From: Clostridia bacterium | Lineage (GTDB): Bacteria > Bacillota > Clostridia > Lachnospirales > Lachnospiraceae | Direction: 5' to 3' | Assembly: GCA_003246295.1 (NCBI GenBank) | Contig: QKAS01000013.1 | Location: 1 to 40,082, forward strand | Length of the DNA: 40,082 bases | Program-made: the position numbers and the translations under genes | In this document: positions 8,887 through 18,178 of the stretch, one piece after another | Layout of the letters: each line of letters opens with the position of its first letter | Position numbering within the stretch: position 1 is the stretch's first letter | The notes under the pieces: model-generated | Seen by the model: only the letters and a program-made list of their open reading frames with translations | What the model was told of the DNA's origin: nothing | Database searches by the model: none

Positions 8887-9767
8887 TACTGCTGTACCTC
8901 CTGTTTACTCATTACTTTTACTACCATCACTCCAATAACCGCTGTAATGACAAGCAAGATTGCATTTAATGCTGTCGACATTCCATATTGCCCATTGGAA
9001 TAGAGCTGGAACGCATAGGTTGTCAGCACTTCTGTTGCATGTCCTGGACCTCCATTGGTTAATACATAAACAACATCAAAAACTTTCAAGCCATATGTGA
9101 TACCAAATACAAGATTGATCATAATAGATCCAGACATCATTGGGAGTGTTATAAATCTTAATTTATGCCAGAAATTTGCTCCATCAATCTCCGCCGCTTC
9201 ATAATATGATTTTGGAATGGCGTTCAATCCTGCAAGGAAAATGGTCATAACATATCCAATTCCCCTCCATGCATCCACGCCAAAGATTGATTTCCAGACC
9301 ATACCAAGATCTGAGAGCCATTTTTGTTTTAAAAATCCAAGTTGCAAAAACTCAAGGCTGCTGTTTAACAGACCAGAGTTATAATTTAAAACAGATTTAA
9401 AAACAATACCTATAATGACAAAAGGCAGAATTGATGGTAAATAGAAGAGTGTTCTATACAATCCTTTTCCTTTGATTCCTTCCTGTAATAAAATTGCCAA
9501 GAACAATGCTGGTATCAGTTTCACGATATTAGAAATCAATGTAAACATCAGTGTATGGTAAATACCATCTGCATAATTCTTATTTGATGTGAAAATCTCA
9601 ATATAGTTATCCAGACCAACAAAATGCAATCCTGTCTTACTGCTTCTGGCGCACCAGTCAGTAAAAGAATAGAGAACACCCAGTATACTTGGAAAAAGGA
9701 AGAAAATAATATATAGTGCCAAAGGTAGTAGTAAGAACCACTGAGGGTAAATTTTTTTCTTATTCAC
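8886..9767 (-). CDS. ABC sugar transporter permease, MalF-like
   Basis: A 293-aa membrane protein and partner of the MalG-like permease at 8065. It has six hydrophobic segments and an EAA loop, EAAEIDGANFWHKLRFITLP. The start codon is GTG at 9767, supported by GGAGG 6 nt upstream. The gene follows the solute-binding lipoprotein with a hairpin in the gap. Together these would form an importer for oligosaccharides that the local GH31 and GH95 enzymes cleave; the substrate is inferred from context only. Confidence 0.96.
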   Translation of the reverse strand: MNKKKIYPQWFLLLPLALYIIFFLFPSILGVLYSFTDWCARSSKTGLHFVGLDNYIEIFTSNKNYADGIYHTLMFTLISNIVKLIPALFLAILLQEGIKGKGLYRTLFYLPSILPFVIIGIVFKSVLNYNSGLLNSSLEFLQLGFLKQKWLSDLGMVWKSIFGVDAWRGIGYVMTIFLAGLNAIPKSYYEAAEIDGANFWHKLRFITLPMMSGSIMINLVFGITYGLKVFDVVYVLTNGGPGHATEVLTTYAFQLYSNGQYGMSTALNAILLVITAVIGVMVVKVMSKQEVQQ

Positions 9768-9789
9768 GTTCTGCCTCCATTTTTAGAAA

Positions 9790-9819
9790 ATGGTGCTTGG
9801 AGCATACTCCAGGCACCAT
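9790..9819 (-). other. Hairpin between binding-protein and permease genes
   Basis: ATGGTGC and GCACCAT, plus TGGA/TCCA inside a one-base mismatch, form a stable stem of about 11 pairs right after the binding-protein stop codon, followed on the minus strand by TTTTCTAAAAA. Such hairpins commonly attenuate or protect transcripts so that the binding protein is made in excess over the permeases. That role is inferred. Confidence 0.6.
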
Positions 9820-9840
9820 TCATCTTTTGATTAAAACTCT

Positions 9841-11244
9841 TTATTTCCAGGCTGCATCTCCTGCAACTTTTGCTGCTTCTGCCCTATTTGTATCCATGTT
9901 CTTTAATACATCATTTGCTTCCATCTGTCCCTGGCAGAAGGAAACCATATCTGCCCCAAAATCCATCCAGTAGTCATTGGTATATTTTGTTCCTGTCTGT
10001 AAAACTGCAGTTCCCATCTTTGATTCATCTAAGCTAGCCATGAATTCTTCTTCTTCTGGAAGCCATTTCTGTGCTAAAGCATCATCGTTTACATCTAGAT
10101 TGGTGTAAGCTGGTGAATTATCAAGGATTTCCTGAAGGCTTTCTGTGGAACATACAAATTTAAAGAATTCCTGTACGAGTTCTGGATGTTCTGATCCGTT
10201 ATATCCAAACATTGTTGGGCCTGCCGGATTGGTTGGGAAGTAAGAATTATCACCCAGCGGAAGGAGGAATAATCCAAACTCATCTTCTGTTCCTGTATCT
10301 TCTTTGATTTGTTTAATATAGCTTGAATTTGCCATTGCCATAGCGCAGTTTCTGTCACCAAACTCATTTGACATATTTGTAGAATCTGTACCAATCCAGT
10401 CTTCTCCAAAATAACCTTTATCAGAGAGTTCTTTGAACTGTTCAAGTACTTCTAACATCTTTGTGTTATCTGCAAAAGTAGCTGTATTATTGTTTAATGC
10501 ATCATATAATCCAGGTTGTGCTGCTTCATAAACGCCACCAATCTGGAAGAATGACAATTGATGCTGCCAGCCATCGGCGCCTGGAACAAACCATGGCACG
10601 ATGCCTTCTGCTGAAATCGTTTCACATGCTTTTAAAAGCTCTGCATAGGTAGCAGGTACACTGACACCAAGTTCGTCGAACATTGTTTTGTTGTATAACA
10701 TTACATACTCTGGTGAGTTATGCCAAATTTGAAGTCCATAGAGCTTGCCATCATAAGTACAAGATGCCTTTCTTGCTTCTGGCATAATATTTTCCCAATC
10801 AGATCCTGTAAAATCAATGCAGTATTTTTCTGGATCAACAATGGTTGATGCGATTGCAAATGGATTGGACTGAATCCAGAACACATCTGCACAGGTTCCT
10901 GTATCAAGTTTAGACTGTAAAATATCGGAATACTGATCTGCAGGAATTGTCTGTAGATCAACAGTCACTCCATAGGTTTCCTCAAATCTTGCCAATGTTG
11001 CGTCATATCTGTTGTCCATCCAGCCTGCTGAGACTAAAATACTAAGTTCTTCCCCCGAAAAATCAGCTGTTGCTGTCTCTTCTGCCGGTGCAGTTTCTTC
11101 TGTTGCTTCTGCTTCTGCTGGTGCTGCTTCTGTGGTCTCACTTTCGGTTGCCACAGACTCTTCTGCCTGAGTACTTCCACATCCTGCTAACATTGTAGCT
11201 GTCATGCTTAAACATAATAATGTTGCCAATACTTTCTTTCTCAT
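9841..11244 (-). CDS. ABC sugar transporter solute-binding lipoprotein
   Basis: A 467-aa extracellular binding protein of the CUT1 type. It starts with a lipoprotein signal peptide (charged MRKK, hydrophobic core, lipobox LAGC with Cys22), so it is anchored to the outer face of the membrane. A linker rich in Glu, Thr and Ala (residues about 25-60) leads to the two-lobed binding fold, beginning ELSILVSAGWMDNRYDATL. AGGAGGG precedes the ATG. It is the first gene of the operon with the two permeases and GH95, and is divergent from the YesM/YesN pair that probably controls it. Confidence 0.96.
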   Translation of the reverse strand: MRKKVLATLLCLSMTATMLAGCGSTQAEESVATESETTEAAPAEAEATEETAPAEETATADFSGEELSILVSAGWMDNRYDATLARFEETYGVTVDLQTIPADQYSDILQSKLDTGTCADVFWIQSNPFAIASTIVDPEKYCIDFTGSDWENIMPEARKASCTYDGKLYGLQIWHNSPEYVMLYNKTMFDELGVSVPATYAELLKACETISAEGIVPWFVPGADGWQHQLSFFQIGGVYEAAQPGLYDALNNNTATFADNTKMLEVLEQFKELSDKGYFGEDWIGTDSTNMSNEFGDRNCAMAMANSSYIKQIKEDTGTEDEFGLFLLPLGDNSYFPTNPAGPTMFGYNGSEHPELVQEFFKFVCSTESLQEILDNSPAYTNLDVNDDALAQKWLPEEEEFMASLDESKMGTAVLQTGTKYTNDYWMDFGADMVSFCQGQMEANDVLKNMDTNRAEAAKVAGDAAWK

Positions 11245-11464
11245 GTGTTCCCTCCTGATTGTTTTATCCCATACCCCTGCGGTGAACTATGTTGTATCGC
11301 TTCATCGCGTCTATTTTATTGACACTATCAGAATAGCAAAGGATTCTTTCAGATTCCATGCACTTATTAATTCCTAGCAATGTACTTCTTTCACATTTTA
11401 TTTTGTACTTTTACTCATTTTTTAACCATTATGTCTTTTTGTTATCATTTCATCATTTACTTCA

Positions 11465-11493
11465 TTGTTTTTTGTGTATATAAATGTTATACT
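11465..11493 (+). promoter_or_regulatory. Promoter for the YesM/YesN two-component operon
   Basis: TTGTTT (11465-11470) and TATACT (11488-11493) are separated by 17 bp. The predicted start near 11500 lies upstream of the ATG at 11550 and speaks against a longer protein starting at 11484. The rest of the 305-bp divergent intergenic region (11245-11549) is A+T-rich; I saw a CGCTTCATCGCG dyad at 11300-11311 but no convincing promoter for the binding-protein gene and no clear cre site. Confidence 0.6.
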
Positions 11494-11549
11494 TTTCAAA
11501 AGTTTTTTATTCATTCTTACGATGCATCATTGGAAACGGCAGGATTATT

Positions 11550-13415
11550 ATGAAAGCATATCAAATACTAAAACACTTTTTTCTATCATTCATTACAAAA
11601 TATGAGCAGCATCAACAGCGAAAAGGACCTCAAAAATTACAGACACGGTTATTCAGAGCATACCTGTTAGTCGCAATTATTGTATTAATCTCCTTCTCTT
11701 TCTTTTTCTATGAGTATGTCTCTTCTATTCTGATTTCAAACGAAGAAAGTGCACTTTCTGCACTCAACGCTTCCATTCTGGAGCAGGTCGACTCCGTCAT
11801 TAATGACTTGGATATTACTTCTGCCAATATAAACTACAGCAGCCTTATGAGTGACAACCTTGATTCTTCCTTTAATCTTGAGATTACTGAAACGAATCTT
11901 CCACACCTGGCTGATTTATTTGTTACAATTAATGGTTCCGATATTAAGGCTGATCAGATCAACCTGTTTGACTTGAAAGGAAACGAAGTCAAAGTTGGAA
12001 TGATCACAAATACTGCAAGAGTTGATTTGAAAAAACTGGACTGGTTTGAAACCGTCAAGGAATTGAATGGTCTAAAGCTGATTAGTGATCCATATCATTC
12101 TGGAGCCTATGCGCAAAGTTCTGCAAGCTCTGACTGGTTCATTTCCGTATACAGAACTTATTCTAACCAATATGGCAGAAAAGTTGGCGTGATAGAAACT
12201 GTAAAGCGATGTAAAAATCTATTCAAATCAGCTATCTCTTATGAAAAAAAGAATAAAGAATCGGCTGCGATCTATATTTACAGTGAATCAGGTACCTTGG
12301 TCTATCCTTACTCCATCCCAGATTCAGAAAAGCAGGCTCTGTCCTATTATTATGATAAAATTCCCACGCTAAAAGAAAACAGTCTGGTAAGAAACCCTTT
12401 TACAAAAGAGCGTGAACATCTTGCTTATGCTCAAAGCATGTACAGTAAATGGACCTATGTTACCGTCCAGAAAGAATCCATTATTTTAAGACCGGTAGCG
12501 AATCTTAGTATGATACTATTTGGGGTTGTTCTGGCTATCCTGGGTGTGGCAGTTTCAATTTCTTATTATGTTTCAAGGAATCTGACCAGACCTGTTATGC
12601 AACTCAAAAAAATCATTCAGGATATGGATCTGGATACACTCGGTCAGGGAAACGAAGAAACTTATCATCCTTATTATATTGAACTTGATGAACTTTATCA
12701 TGATTTTGAGGCAATGAGCAGAAAGCTTAAGATATCATTAAATGAGTTAATTGACAGCAGGCAACAGGAATTAAAATCAAGAACACTTGCCCTACAGAGT
12801 CAGACAAATCCTCATTTTTATTATAATACACTTTCATGTATTATCGTCCTTGCCGAAAACAGGAAAAATGATGAGGTCGTAACACTTTGCAAGAATTTGA
12901 CCCAGATTATGCGATATATTACCGACCATTCTTCACAGAGTGTCCCCTTACGAGAAGAAATGGAATATGTTGAAAAATATCTATATTGTATGAAAGTACG
13001 TTACCAGTCCAGTTTAAACTGTAACCTAAGTATCGACGAAAGGCTTCTTGATCTAAGTGTTCCAAAACTTATCATCCAGCCTCTTGTAGAGAATGCAATC
13101 AAATATGGGACTGACTGTATCCCTCCATGGACAATCACAGTTACCGGCACGCTTTATGATGACAGATGGCAGATTGATGTCATTGACTCTGGTAATGGAT
13201 TCACCGCGGATGCCATTCAAATGATACAGGAACGAATCGCACTTGCAGATGCCAACCCAGGCATGCCTGAGCTAAAAATTGATGGTCTTGGTATTGTAAA
13301 TGTATATATGCGGTGGAAAATATACTGTAGAGAACATACGATATTTGAGGTTGGAAATACACCGCAAGGCCACGGCATTGTGTCTATTGGTTGTAAATGC
13401 AATCATAGGGATTAG
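11550..13415 (+). CDS. YesM-type sensor histidine kinase
   Basis: A 621-aa membrane kinase. A cytoplasmic N-terminus is followed by a membrane helix (about 36-56), an extracellular dCACHE-like sensor (about 57-310), a second helix (about 312-335), a HAMP linker, then the HisKA_7TM/LytS-like kinase domain with phosphoacceptor His422 in QTNPHFYYNTL and an ATPase domain with NAIKYG, DSGNGF and GLGIVNVYMR. The ATG at 11550 has AGGA upstream and fits the promoter at 11465. The response regulator gene follows after 52 bp. YesMN pairs next to CUT1 genes typically sense extracellular oligosaccharides and switch on the importer. Confidence 0.94.
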   Translation: MKAYQILKHFFLSFITKYEQHQQRKGPQKLQTRLFRAYLLVAIIVLISFSFFFYEYVSSILISNEESALSALNASILEQVDSVINDLDITSANINYSSLMSDNLDSSFNLEITETNLPHLADLFVTINGSDIKADQINLFDLKGNEVKVGMITNTARVDLKKLDWFETVKELNGLKLISDPYHSGAYAQSSASSDWFISVYRTYSNQYGRKVGVIETVKRCKNLFKSAISYEKKNKESAAIYIYSESGTLVYPYSIPDSEKQALSYYYDKIPTLKENSLVRNPFTKEREHLAYAQSMYSKWTYVTVQKESIILRPVANLSMILFGVVLAILGVAVSISYYVSRNLTRPVMQLKKIIQDMDLDTLGQGNEETYHPYYIELDELYHDFEAMSRKLKISLNELIDSRQQELKSRTLALQSQTNPHFYYNTLSCIIVLAENRKNDEVVTLCKNLTQIMRYITDHSSQSVPLREEMEYVEKYLYCMKVRYQSSLNCNLSIDERLLDLSVPKLIIQPLVENAIKYGTDCIPPWTITVTGTLYDDRWQIDVIDSGNGFTADAIQMIQERIALADANPGMPELKIDGLGIVNVYMRWKIYCREHTIFEVGNTPQGHGIVSIGCKCNHRD

Positions 13416-13467
13416 AAATTAAAACTTTTGACCAGAATGTAATGAAAGTACAGATGGGAGTGAATCT

Positions 13468-14223
13468 ATGAAATACAGTGTAGTTGTTGCTGAAGATGAA
13501 GTATTGCTATTAGAAAATTTAATCCAAAAGATTAATGAATCAGAAGCCGGATTTGAAGTGATTGGATCTGCGCAAACCGGAATTCAGGTCTATGATCTCA
13601 TTGCTGAATTGAACCCCGATGTTCTGATAACCGATATCCGAATGCCTGTTATGGATGGTCTGACACTCATTAAAAAAGTCAGAGAATTTCATCCACACAT
13701 TGATATCATTATCATCAGTGGCTTCTCTGAGTTTGAGTATGCCAAGACAGCTATTAAGTATCAGGTCAGTGAATATCTACTAAAGCCTGTTGATACGCAA
13801 GAACTCTATCAGGCTCTCATGAAGCTAAAGCATAAGTATATGATGGAAGAAAATTCGTTGCAGGATATTTTCAAACAGGAGCTTTCAACAAAATCTCCTG
13901 CTGAAATTGCAGATGTGCTGAAAGAATATATTATTCAGCACTTCAACGAGGAAATCAGTTTGAATCAGATTGCACATAATATGAATTATAGCTGCAGTTA
14001 TCTGACTAAAATATTCTGTCAGCAGTTTGAATGTACTCCTTCAAAATATCTGATTTCACTTCGTATGCAAAAAGCACAACAGCTCCTCACACATCATGGT
14101 GAATTATCAATTCGCCAGATTGGAGAAGCTGTCGGTTATCCTGAACAAGGTTATTTTAGTCGTATTTTCAAAAAACAGACCGGACTCAGTCCATTAGAAT
14201 ATCGTGAGGGCAGAGAATCGTAA
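13468..14223 (+). CDS. YesN-type response regulator, receiver-AraC
   Basis: A 251-aa regulator paired with the kinase at 11550. The receiver domain has the acidic pair Glu9/Asp10, phosphoacceptor Asp56 (LITDIRMP) and the conserved Lys in YLLKPVD. The C-terminal 100 residues form an AraC double helix-turn-helix (SLNQIAHNMNYSCSYLTKIF and SIRQIGEAVGYPEQGYFSRI). Likely target: the divergent ABC/GH95 operon. Its last 38 bp overlap the 3' end of the convergent GH31 gene at 14186. Confidence 0.95.
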   Translation: MKYSVVVAEDEVLLLENLIQKINESEAGFEVIGSAQTGIQVYDLIAELNPDVLITDIRMPVMDGLTLIKKVREFHPHIDIIIISGFSEFEYAKTAIKYQVSEYLLKPVDTQELYQALMKLKHKYMMEENSLQDIFKQELSTKSPAEIADVLKEYIIQHFNEEISLNQIAHNMNYSCSYLTKIFCQQFECTPSKYLISLRMQKAQQLLTHHGELSIRQIGEAVGYPEQGYFSRIFKKQTGLSPLEYREGRES

Positions 14224-16675
14224 GTGCCTCACCCTGATATACAATCGTATCTACTAATTGTCCATCTAATATTATTTCAAACTCTCTTTCCTGCAGCATC
14301 CCACGATAGGTTCCTGTCCTTTCGAAGATCTGCAGGATTTTTTTATCTTCCATCCATTGCATACGGATATTGGAATAATTTCCATTCTCATAGGAATAAT
14401 CATTGCCTGCATCCTCATACAAATTATAAATCGTATCTGCACCGGAATAGATATATATTTTGATATTCTTTAAGCATGGTTCAGACGCATGTTGCAGCCC
14501 TTCTGCCATAGGAATGATAGAACCAGCTTTGACAAATATTGGTATTTCATCAATTGGTGCGTCCATCAGGTACGAATTTCCTCCCTCATAATAAACACCA
14601 GTCCAAAAATTGTACCACCCGCATCCAGACGGTAGATAACATTCTCTTATTTTATCCTTCTCTATTAACTTGTTATCTGCTTCGTAATAAAACGGCTCCA
14701 AAACTGGACACACAAGAATCTGATCCCCGAATAAAAATTCATCCGTTCTTCTTCTGGCATTCTCATCCTTCATAAAATCAAACATAAGACTTCTCATGAT
14801 TGTGGCATGTTCCAGATATACTTTCCCTGCCATGGAATAGATATAAGGCATGAGCTGATAACGCAATTTGATAAATTTAGCAATCGCATCATAGAATGGT
14901 TCTCCAGGCGCTCCAAAATTCCATATTTCTCTTGGCGTATCCGTACCATGTGATCGGAACATGGGCAAAAATGTTCCAAGCTGCAACCACCTGACATAAA
15001 GTTCTCGGTATCCAAAGTCATTTACGCCCTCATTATATTCACCTTTCCAAAACCATTTTGGCGTAGAATCCTGGTTACATCCACAACCTCTGTTCTGCCA
15101 TTTATCGCCTACTGTAAAAAATCCACCAATATCAAGAGTCCAGTAAGGATATCCTGAAAGTCCCATACTAAGGCCTTCCACAATCTGTTTTCTCATAGTA
15201 TCCCACGAAGCATAGGTATCACCTGACCACAGCATGGCCGCATATTTATATCCTGATAAATAGCCAGATCTTGTCAGATTTAGCACGCGGATTTCTTCAG
15301 TCTCTTTTCTCTGATTCTGGTATATCCCCTTCGCGTGCTCTAATGCATAGAGGTTTGCTTTTTCCGCGCCAAGATATTTCTTGTGCTCTCCTCCTACCAT
15401 GACAAAGCGTTCCCAAGGTTCTCTTTTTACTTCTCCACCCCAGTCCGGGCCGCTGAATGGCTCTGTAGAATCACACCACCATGCCTCAAACCCTTCTGCA
15501 AATAATGCCCTGCTCATCTGCTCCCAATAGATTTGTCTCGCCTTTTCATCAAAGGCATTATAAGTTGCATAATCATTCAGCAACATTCCCTGTTCAAAGA
15601 ATTCTGTATGATTTTGCCCTCCGCTATTCATATTAGGCCAGACTGAAATCATCGCATGCGCGTTCATTTTTTTGAGGCTTTTCGCTACTTCTTTCATGGT
15701 TCCATAGCGGTTAGGGTCAAGAATTTTTTCTCCCCAATTGCCCGCTTCCCAGGTGTTCCAATCCTGAACAATACCATCGATTGGAATACCACTGTCTCTG
15801 TATTTTCTTACTACTTCTTCTAGTTCATTCGCTGTATAATATTGTTCTTTTGACTGAATATATCCAAATGCCCATTTAGGCAGCATTGCTGGTCTGCCTG
15901 TCAAAGACCTAAGCCCCGCAATAAATTGATCCGGTGACTCTCCTGCTACGTAGTAATATTCCAACTGCTTCACTGCATCCAGATATAGATAAGAGCCGCA
16001 TGCATCATCCTCAAATGTCATAAGTGAGGTGCAGTCGAAAATCAGACCATAGCCGCGATCCGAATAAAAGACTGGCATAGGAATTCTCATATTATGCTGA
16101 TATAGATACTGATTCTGATGTCTATAATTAAAGATACCTTCTTCTGCCTGTCCAAATCCAAAAACACCTTCATCATCCTGCCATTTGCAATAATACTTAA
16201 CACGATATGCCATAGAATCAGCTTCTTCACGCAGATTCAGGATGAAATTTCTCTCACCGTCTACAGTTTTTACTCTTTTGATCACAGGCTTCTCATCACC
16301 TGTTGTATATTTCATAATTGGTACTTCCGTTAATTCTTTTCCTGCATCTTCATGGTAAAGCTTAGAACCATCCGCATTGTAATACTGAATGGTACCATGA
16401 ATAAGGCTTACTTTTAGCTGTAAACGGTCGGTTATTAAGTATAGATCACTTTCAGTTTGTTCCACCTTTCGAATCAGATTCTCCTGCTGTTCTTGTATTG
16501 GTTCCATCAGATAGGAGGGAATCTCTTTGATTGGTGTTTTAGAAACTCTGCACCTTATAATATCACTCTTGATAAAACAAATCTCCATATGAAATCCCGC
16601 TTCCTGTGCAGAAGTATCATCATGGACTATAACCATATTTTTATCAACATTCACCTGCAATTTATTGTAATTCAT
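14186..16675 (-). CDS. GH31 family alpha-glycosidase, probable alpha-xylosidase
   Basis: A roughly 829-aa GH31 enzyme, the second in this window and only distantly similar to the one at 1365. The N-terminal beta-sandwich contains VFGFGQAEEG. The barrel has DWNTWEAGNWGE, the nucleophile in WWCDSTEP (about residue 402) and the acid/base in LWSGDTYASW, then HGTDTPREIWNFG and C-terminal beta domains. The WGE/CDSTEP pattern resembles xyloglucan-type alpha-xylosidases, but other alpha-glycoside specificities are possible. No signal peptide. The ATG at 16675 is preferred over an in-frame GTG at 16693 with no RBS. It is the last gene of the operon that starts with the isomerase-like gene. Confidence 0.88.
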   Translation of the reverse strand: MNYNKLQVNVDKNMVIVHDDTSAQEAGFHMEICFIKSDIIRCRVSKTPIKEIPSYLMEPIQEQQENLIRKVEQTESDLYLITDRLQLKVSLIHGTIQYYNADGSKLYHEDAGKELTEVPIMKYTTGDEKPVIKRVKTVDGERNFILNLREEADSMAYRVKYYCKWQDDEGVFGFGQAEEGIFNYRHQNQYLYQHNMRIPMPVFYSDRGYGLIFDCTSLMTFEDDACGSYLYLDAVKQLEYYYVAGESPDQFIAGLRSLTGRPAMLPKWAFGYIQSKEQYYTANELEEVVRKYRDSGIPIDGIVQDWNTWEAGNWGEKILDPNRYGTMKEVAKSLKKMNAHAMISVWPNMNSGGQNHTEFFEQGMLLNDYATYNAFDEKARQIYWEQMSRALFAEGFEAWWCDSTEPFSGPDWGGEVKREPWERFVMVGGEHKKYLGAEKANLYALEHAKGIYQNQRKETEEIRVLNLTRSGYLSGYKYAAMLWSGDTYASWDTMRKQIVEGLSMGLSGYPYWTLDIGGFFTVGDKWQNRGCGCNQDSTPKWFWKGEYNEGVNDFGYRELYVRWLQLGTFLPMFRSHGTDTPREIWNFGAPGEPFYDAIAKFIKLRYQLMPYIYSMAGKVYLEHATIMRSLMFDFMKDENARRRTDEFLFGDQILVCPVLEPFYYEADNKLIEKDKIRECYLPSGCGWYNFWTGVYYEGGNSYLMDAPIDEIPIFVKAGSIIPMAEGLQHASEPCLKNIKIYIYSGADTIYNLYEDAGNDYSYENGNYSNIRMQWMEDKKILQIFERTGTYRGMLQEREFEIILDGQLVDTIVYQGEALTILCPHDILMD

Positions 16676-16715
16676 ATCTCTAAAATACCCCACGTATTCT
16701 ACGATTGCATCTAAA

Positions 16716-17000
16716 TTATATCAATTCTATCAATCGTTCAATTCTTATTAATTCATCCTCATGTTCATGATGTACCGCTACTCTGAAATGGCATTCACCA
16801 AGAATTCCCTTTATCATAAAATGTTCTGACTCCACTTTAAAAAACGGTTTGGCAAGCATACTTAGAAATACCCATGAGCCAAGTGGTTTTAACCCTCTGA
16901 TAAACTCTTGATCAATTTCACGATCCAGTAAAAAATCATACGCGAACCAGCCTGCCTCCGCACATCTTTCTCTGGATTCAACTTTATCCATTAATTTCAA
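16716..17000 (-). CDS. Conserved-looking 94-aa protein of unknown function
   Basis: I do not recognise this small soluble protein. It is rich in charged residues, has a hydrophobic centre (LGSWVFLSMLAKPFFKVESE) and ends in an acidic, His-containing helix (RVAVHHEHEDELIRIERLIE). It has no membrane helix, no signal peptide and no cysteine pair; single cysteines occur at about residues 13 and 70. It follows the class V aminotransferase gene after 12 bp and precedes the GH31 gene by a short gap, so it is co-transcribed with them. Tight pairing suggests it works with the PLP enzyme, perhaps as a partner or carrier, but that is a guess. Confidence 0.75.
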   Translation of the reverse strand: MKLMDKVESRERCAEAGWFAYDFLLDREIDQEFIRGLKPLGSWVFLSMLAKPFFKVESEHFMIKGILGECHFRVAVHHEHEDELIRIERLIELI

Positions 17001-17012
17001 ATGATTCCCCCC

Positions 17013-18173
17013 TCATTCTACTGTCAAGGATGATGTAATCTCTGTCACTGCCTTTATAAACTGTTCAATCTCATCCATTGTTGTTAATTCAGATATACTG
17101 ACTCTTACTGTTCCATCAACTCCACTTCCAATTGCATCATGAATCAAAGGTGCACAATGTAGACCTGTTCTGACAGAAATCCCATAACCAGTTTCCAAAA
17201 TATAAGCTACATCGGCACATTTTAAACCTTCCAGCTGAAAACTCATGACCGGTCCTTCATTCGTATCATAACTGCCAAAAATTCTCACCGGATTCATTTC
17301 TGACAATCCTTCATATAGCTTTCTCATCAAGATGCGCTCTTTTTCTGCTATTGCCTCAACGCCTTGTGAAAGAATATATTCCACGCCAGCCAAAAGTGCT
17401 GCAATTCCAGGAGCATTTTGCGTTCCTACTTCAAACTCAAACTCATCGTCGTTATACTTTAATTTTCTACTATCAAGTCCGGTTCCACCAAACATGACAG
17501 GCCTAAATGGAATCCCTGAACGGACATAATATGCGCCCGTTCCCTGTACCCCGAACATACTCTTATGTCCTGTCAGGATCAGAAGATCGATTCCCATTTT
17601 ATCAACATCCAATGGTATGCAGCCTGCACTCTGAGATGCATCCACGACAAAAAGCAATCCATATGTTTTACATAATGTTCCTATCGCATACAAATCCTGT
17701 ACCATACCTGTTACGTTAGAGCAGTGATTAATAATGCAGATTCCGCCATTTTTGAACCTGCCTGAATTATTCAAAATAACACTTTCAATTTCTTGCGTCG
17801 ATACTTTACCGTTTTTATCACATCCAACCAAACTTAACTGTTCTGCTTTGAATCCCTGATGATTATAAAGGGGTCTTAAAATGCTGTTATGCTCAGTTAC
17901 TGTTGTGATGATCTGTTTGTCATGTAAATTAAGCCCCAGCAGTATCTTATTAGAGGCATCTGTTGCGCCTGCGCAAAAAAAGATACGTTCTGGTTGGTGA
18001 ATCCCAAACAGTTTTCCCAATTGCTTCCTGCAACGGGTAAAAACATCCTCTTTCAAAAAAGAACCCGAACTTCGAAATTGTCCTGAAGGCGGGTTGCTTA
18101 ATGCCGCAGCATGTGCATCTAGCACACACTGCGGTTTTGGATATGTAGTTGCTGCATTGTTCAAATAGATCAT
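17013..18173 (-). CDS. Class V aminotransferase, cysteine desulfurase-like
   Basis: A 386-aa PLP enzyme of the NifS/SufS/Csd group, which takes sulfur from cysteine (or selenium from selenocysteine). It has MIYLNNAATTYPKP at the N-terminus, FFCAGATDASN, VDASQSAG, the PLP lysine in ILTGHKSMFG and the catalytic-loop cysteine in RTGLHCAP. It resembles the short Firmicutes group of cysteine desulfurase family proteins (EF2568 type) rather than IscS. It sits 5 bp after the isomerase-like gene and 12 bp before the 94-aa gene, inside a glycoside-hydrolase operon, an unusual location with no Suf/Isc scaffold nearby. Substrate and acceptor are unknown. Confidence 0.9.
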   Translation of the reverse strand: MIYLNNAATTYPKPQCVLDAHAAALSNPPSGQFRSSGSFLKEDVFTRCRKQLGKLFGIHQPERIFFCAGATDASNKILLGLNLHDKQIITTVTEHNSILRPLYNHQGFKAEQLSLVGCDKNGKVSTQEIESVILNNSGRFKNGGICIINHCSNVTGMVQDLYAIGTLCKTYGLLFVVDASQSAGCIPLDVDKMGIDLLILTGHKSMFGVQGTGAYYVRSGIPFRPVMFGGTGLDSRKLKYNDDEFEFEVGTQNAPGIAALLAGVEYILSQGVEAIAEKERILMRKLYEGLSEMNPVRIFGSYDTNEGPVMSFQLEGLKCADVAYILETGYGISVRTGLHCAPLIHDAIGSGVDGTVRVSISELTTMDEIEQFIKAVTEITSSLTVE

Positions 18174-18178
18174 TTCTA

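Noticed and set aside
11245..11549. Catabolite-responsive (cre) element at the ABC operon
   Set aside because: The CGCTTCATCGCG dyad does not match the cre consensus well and no other candidate was found.
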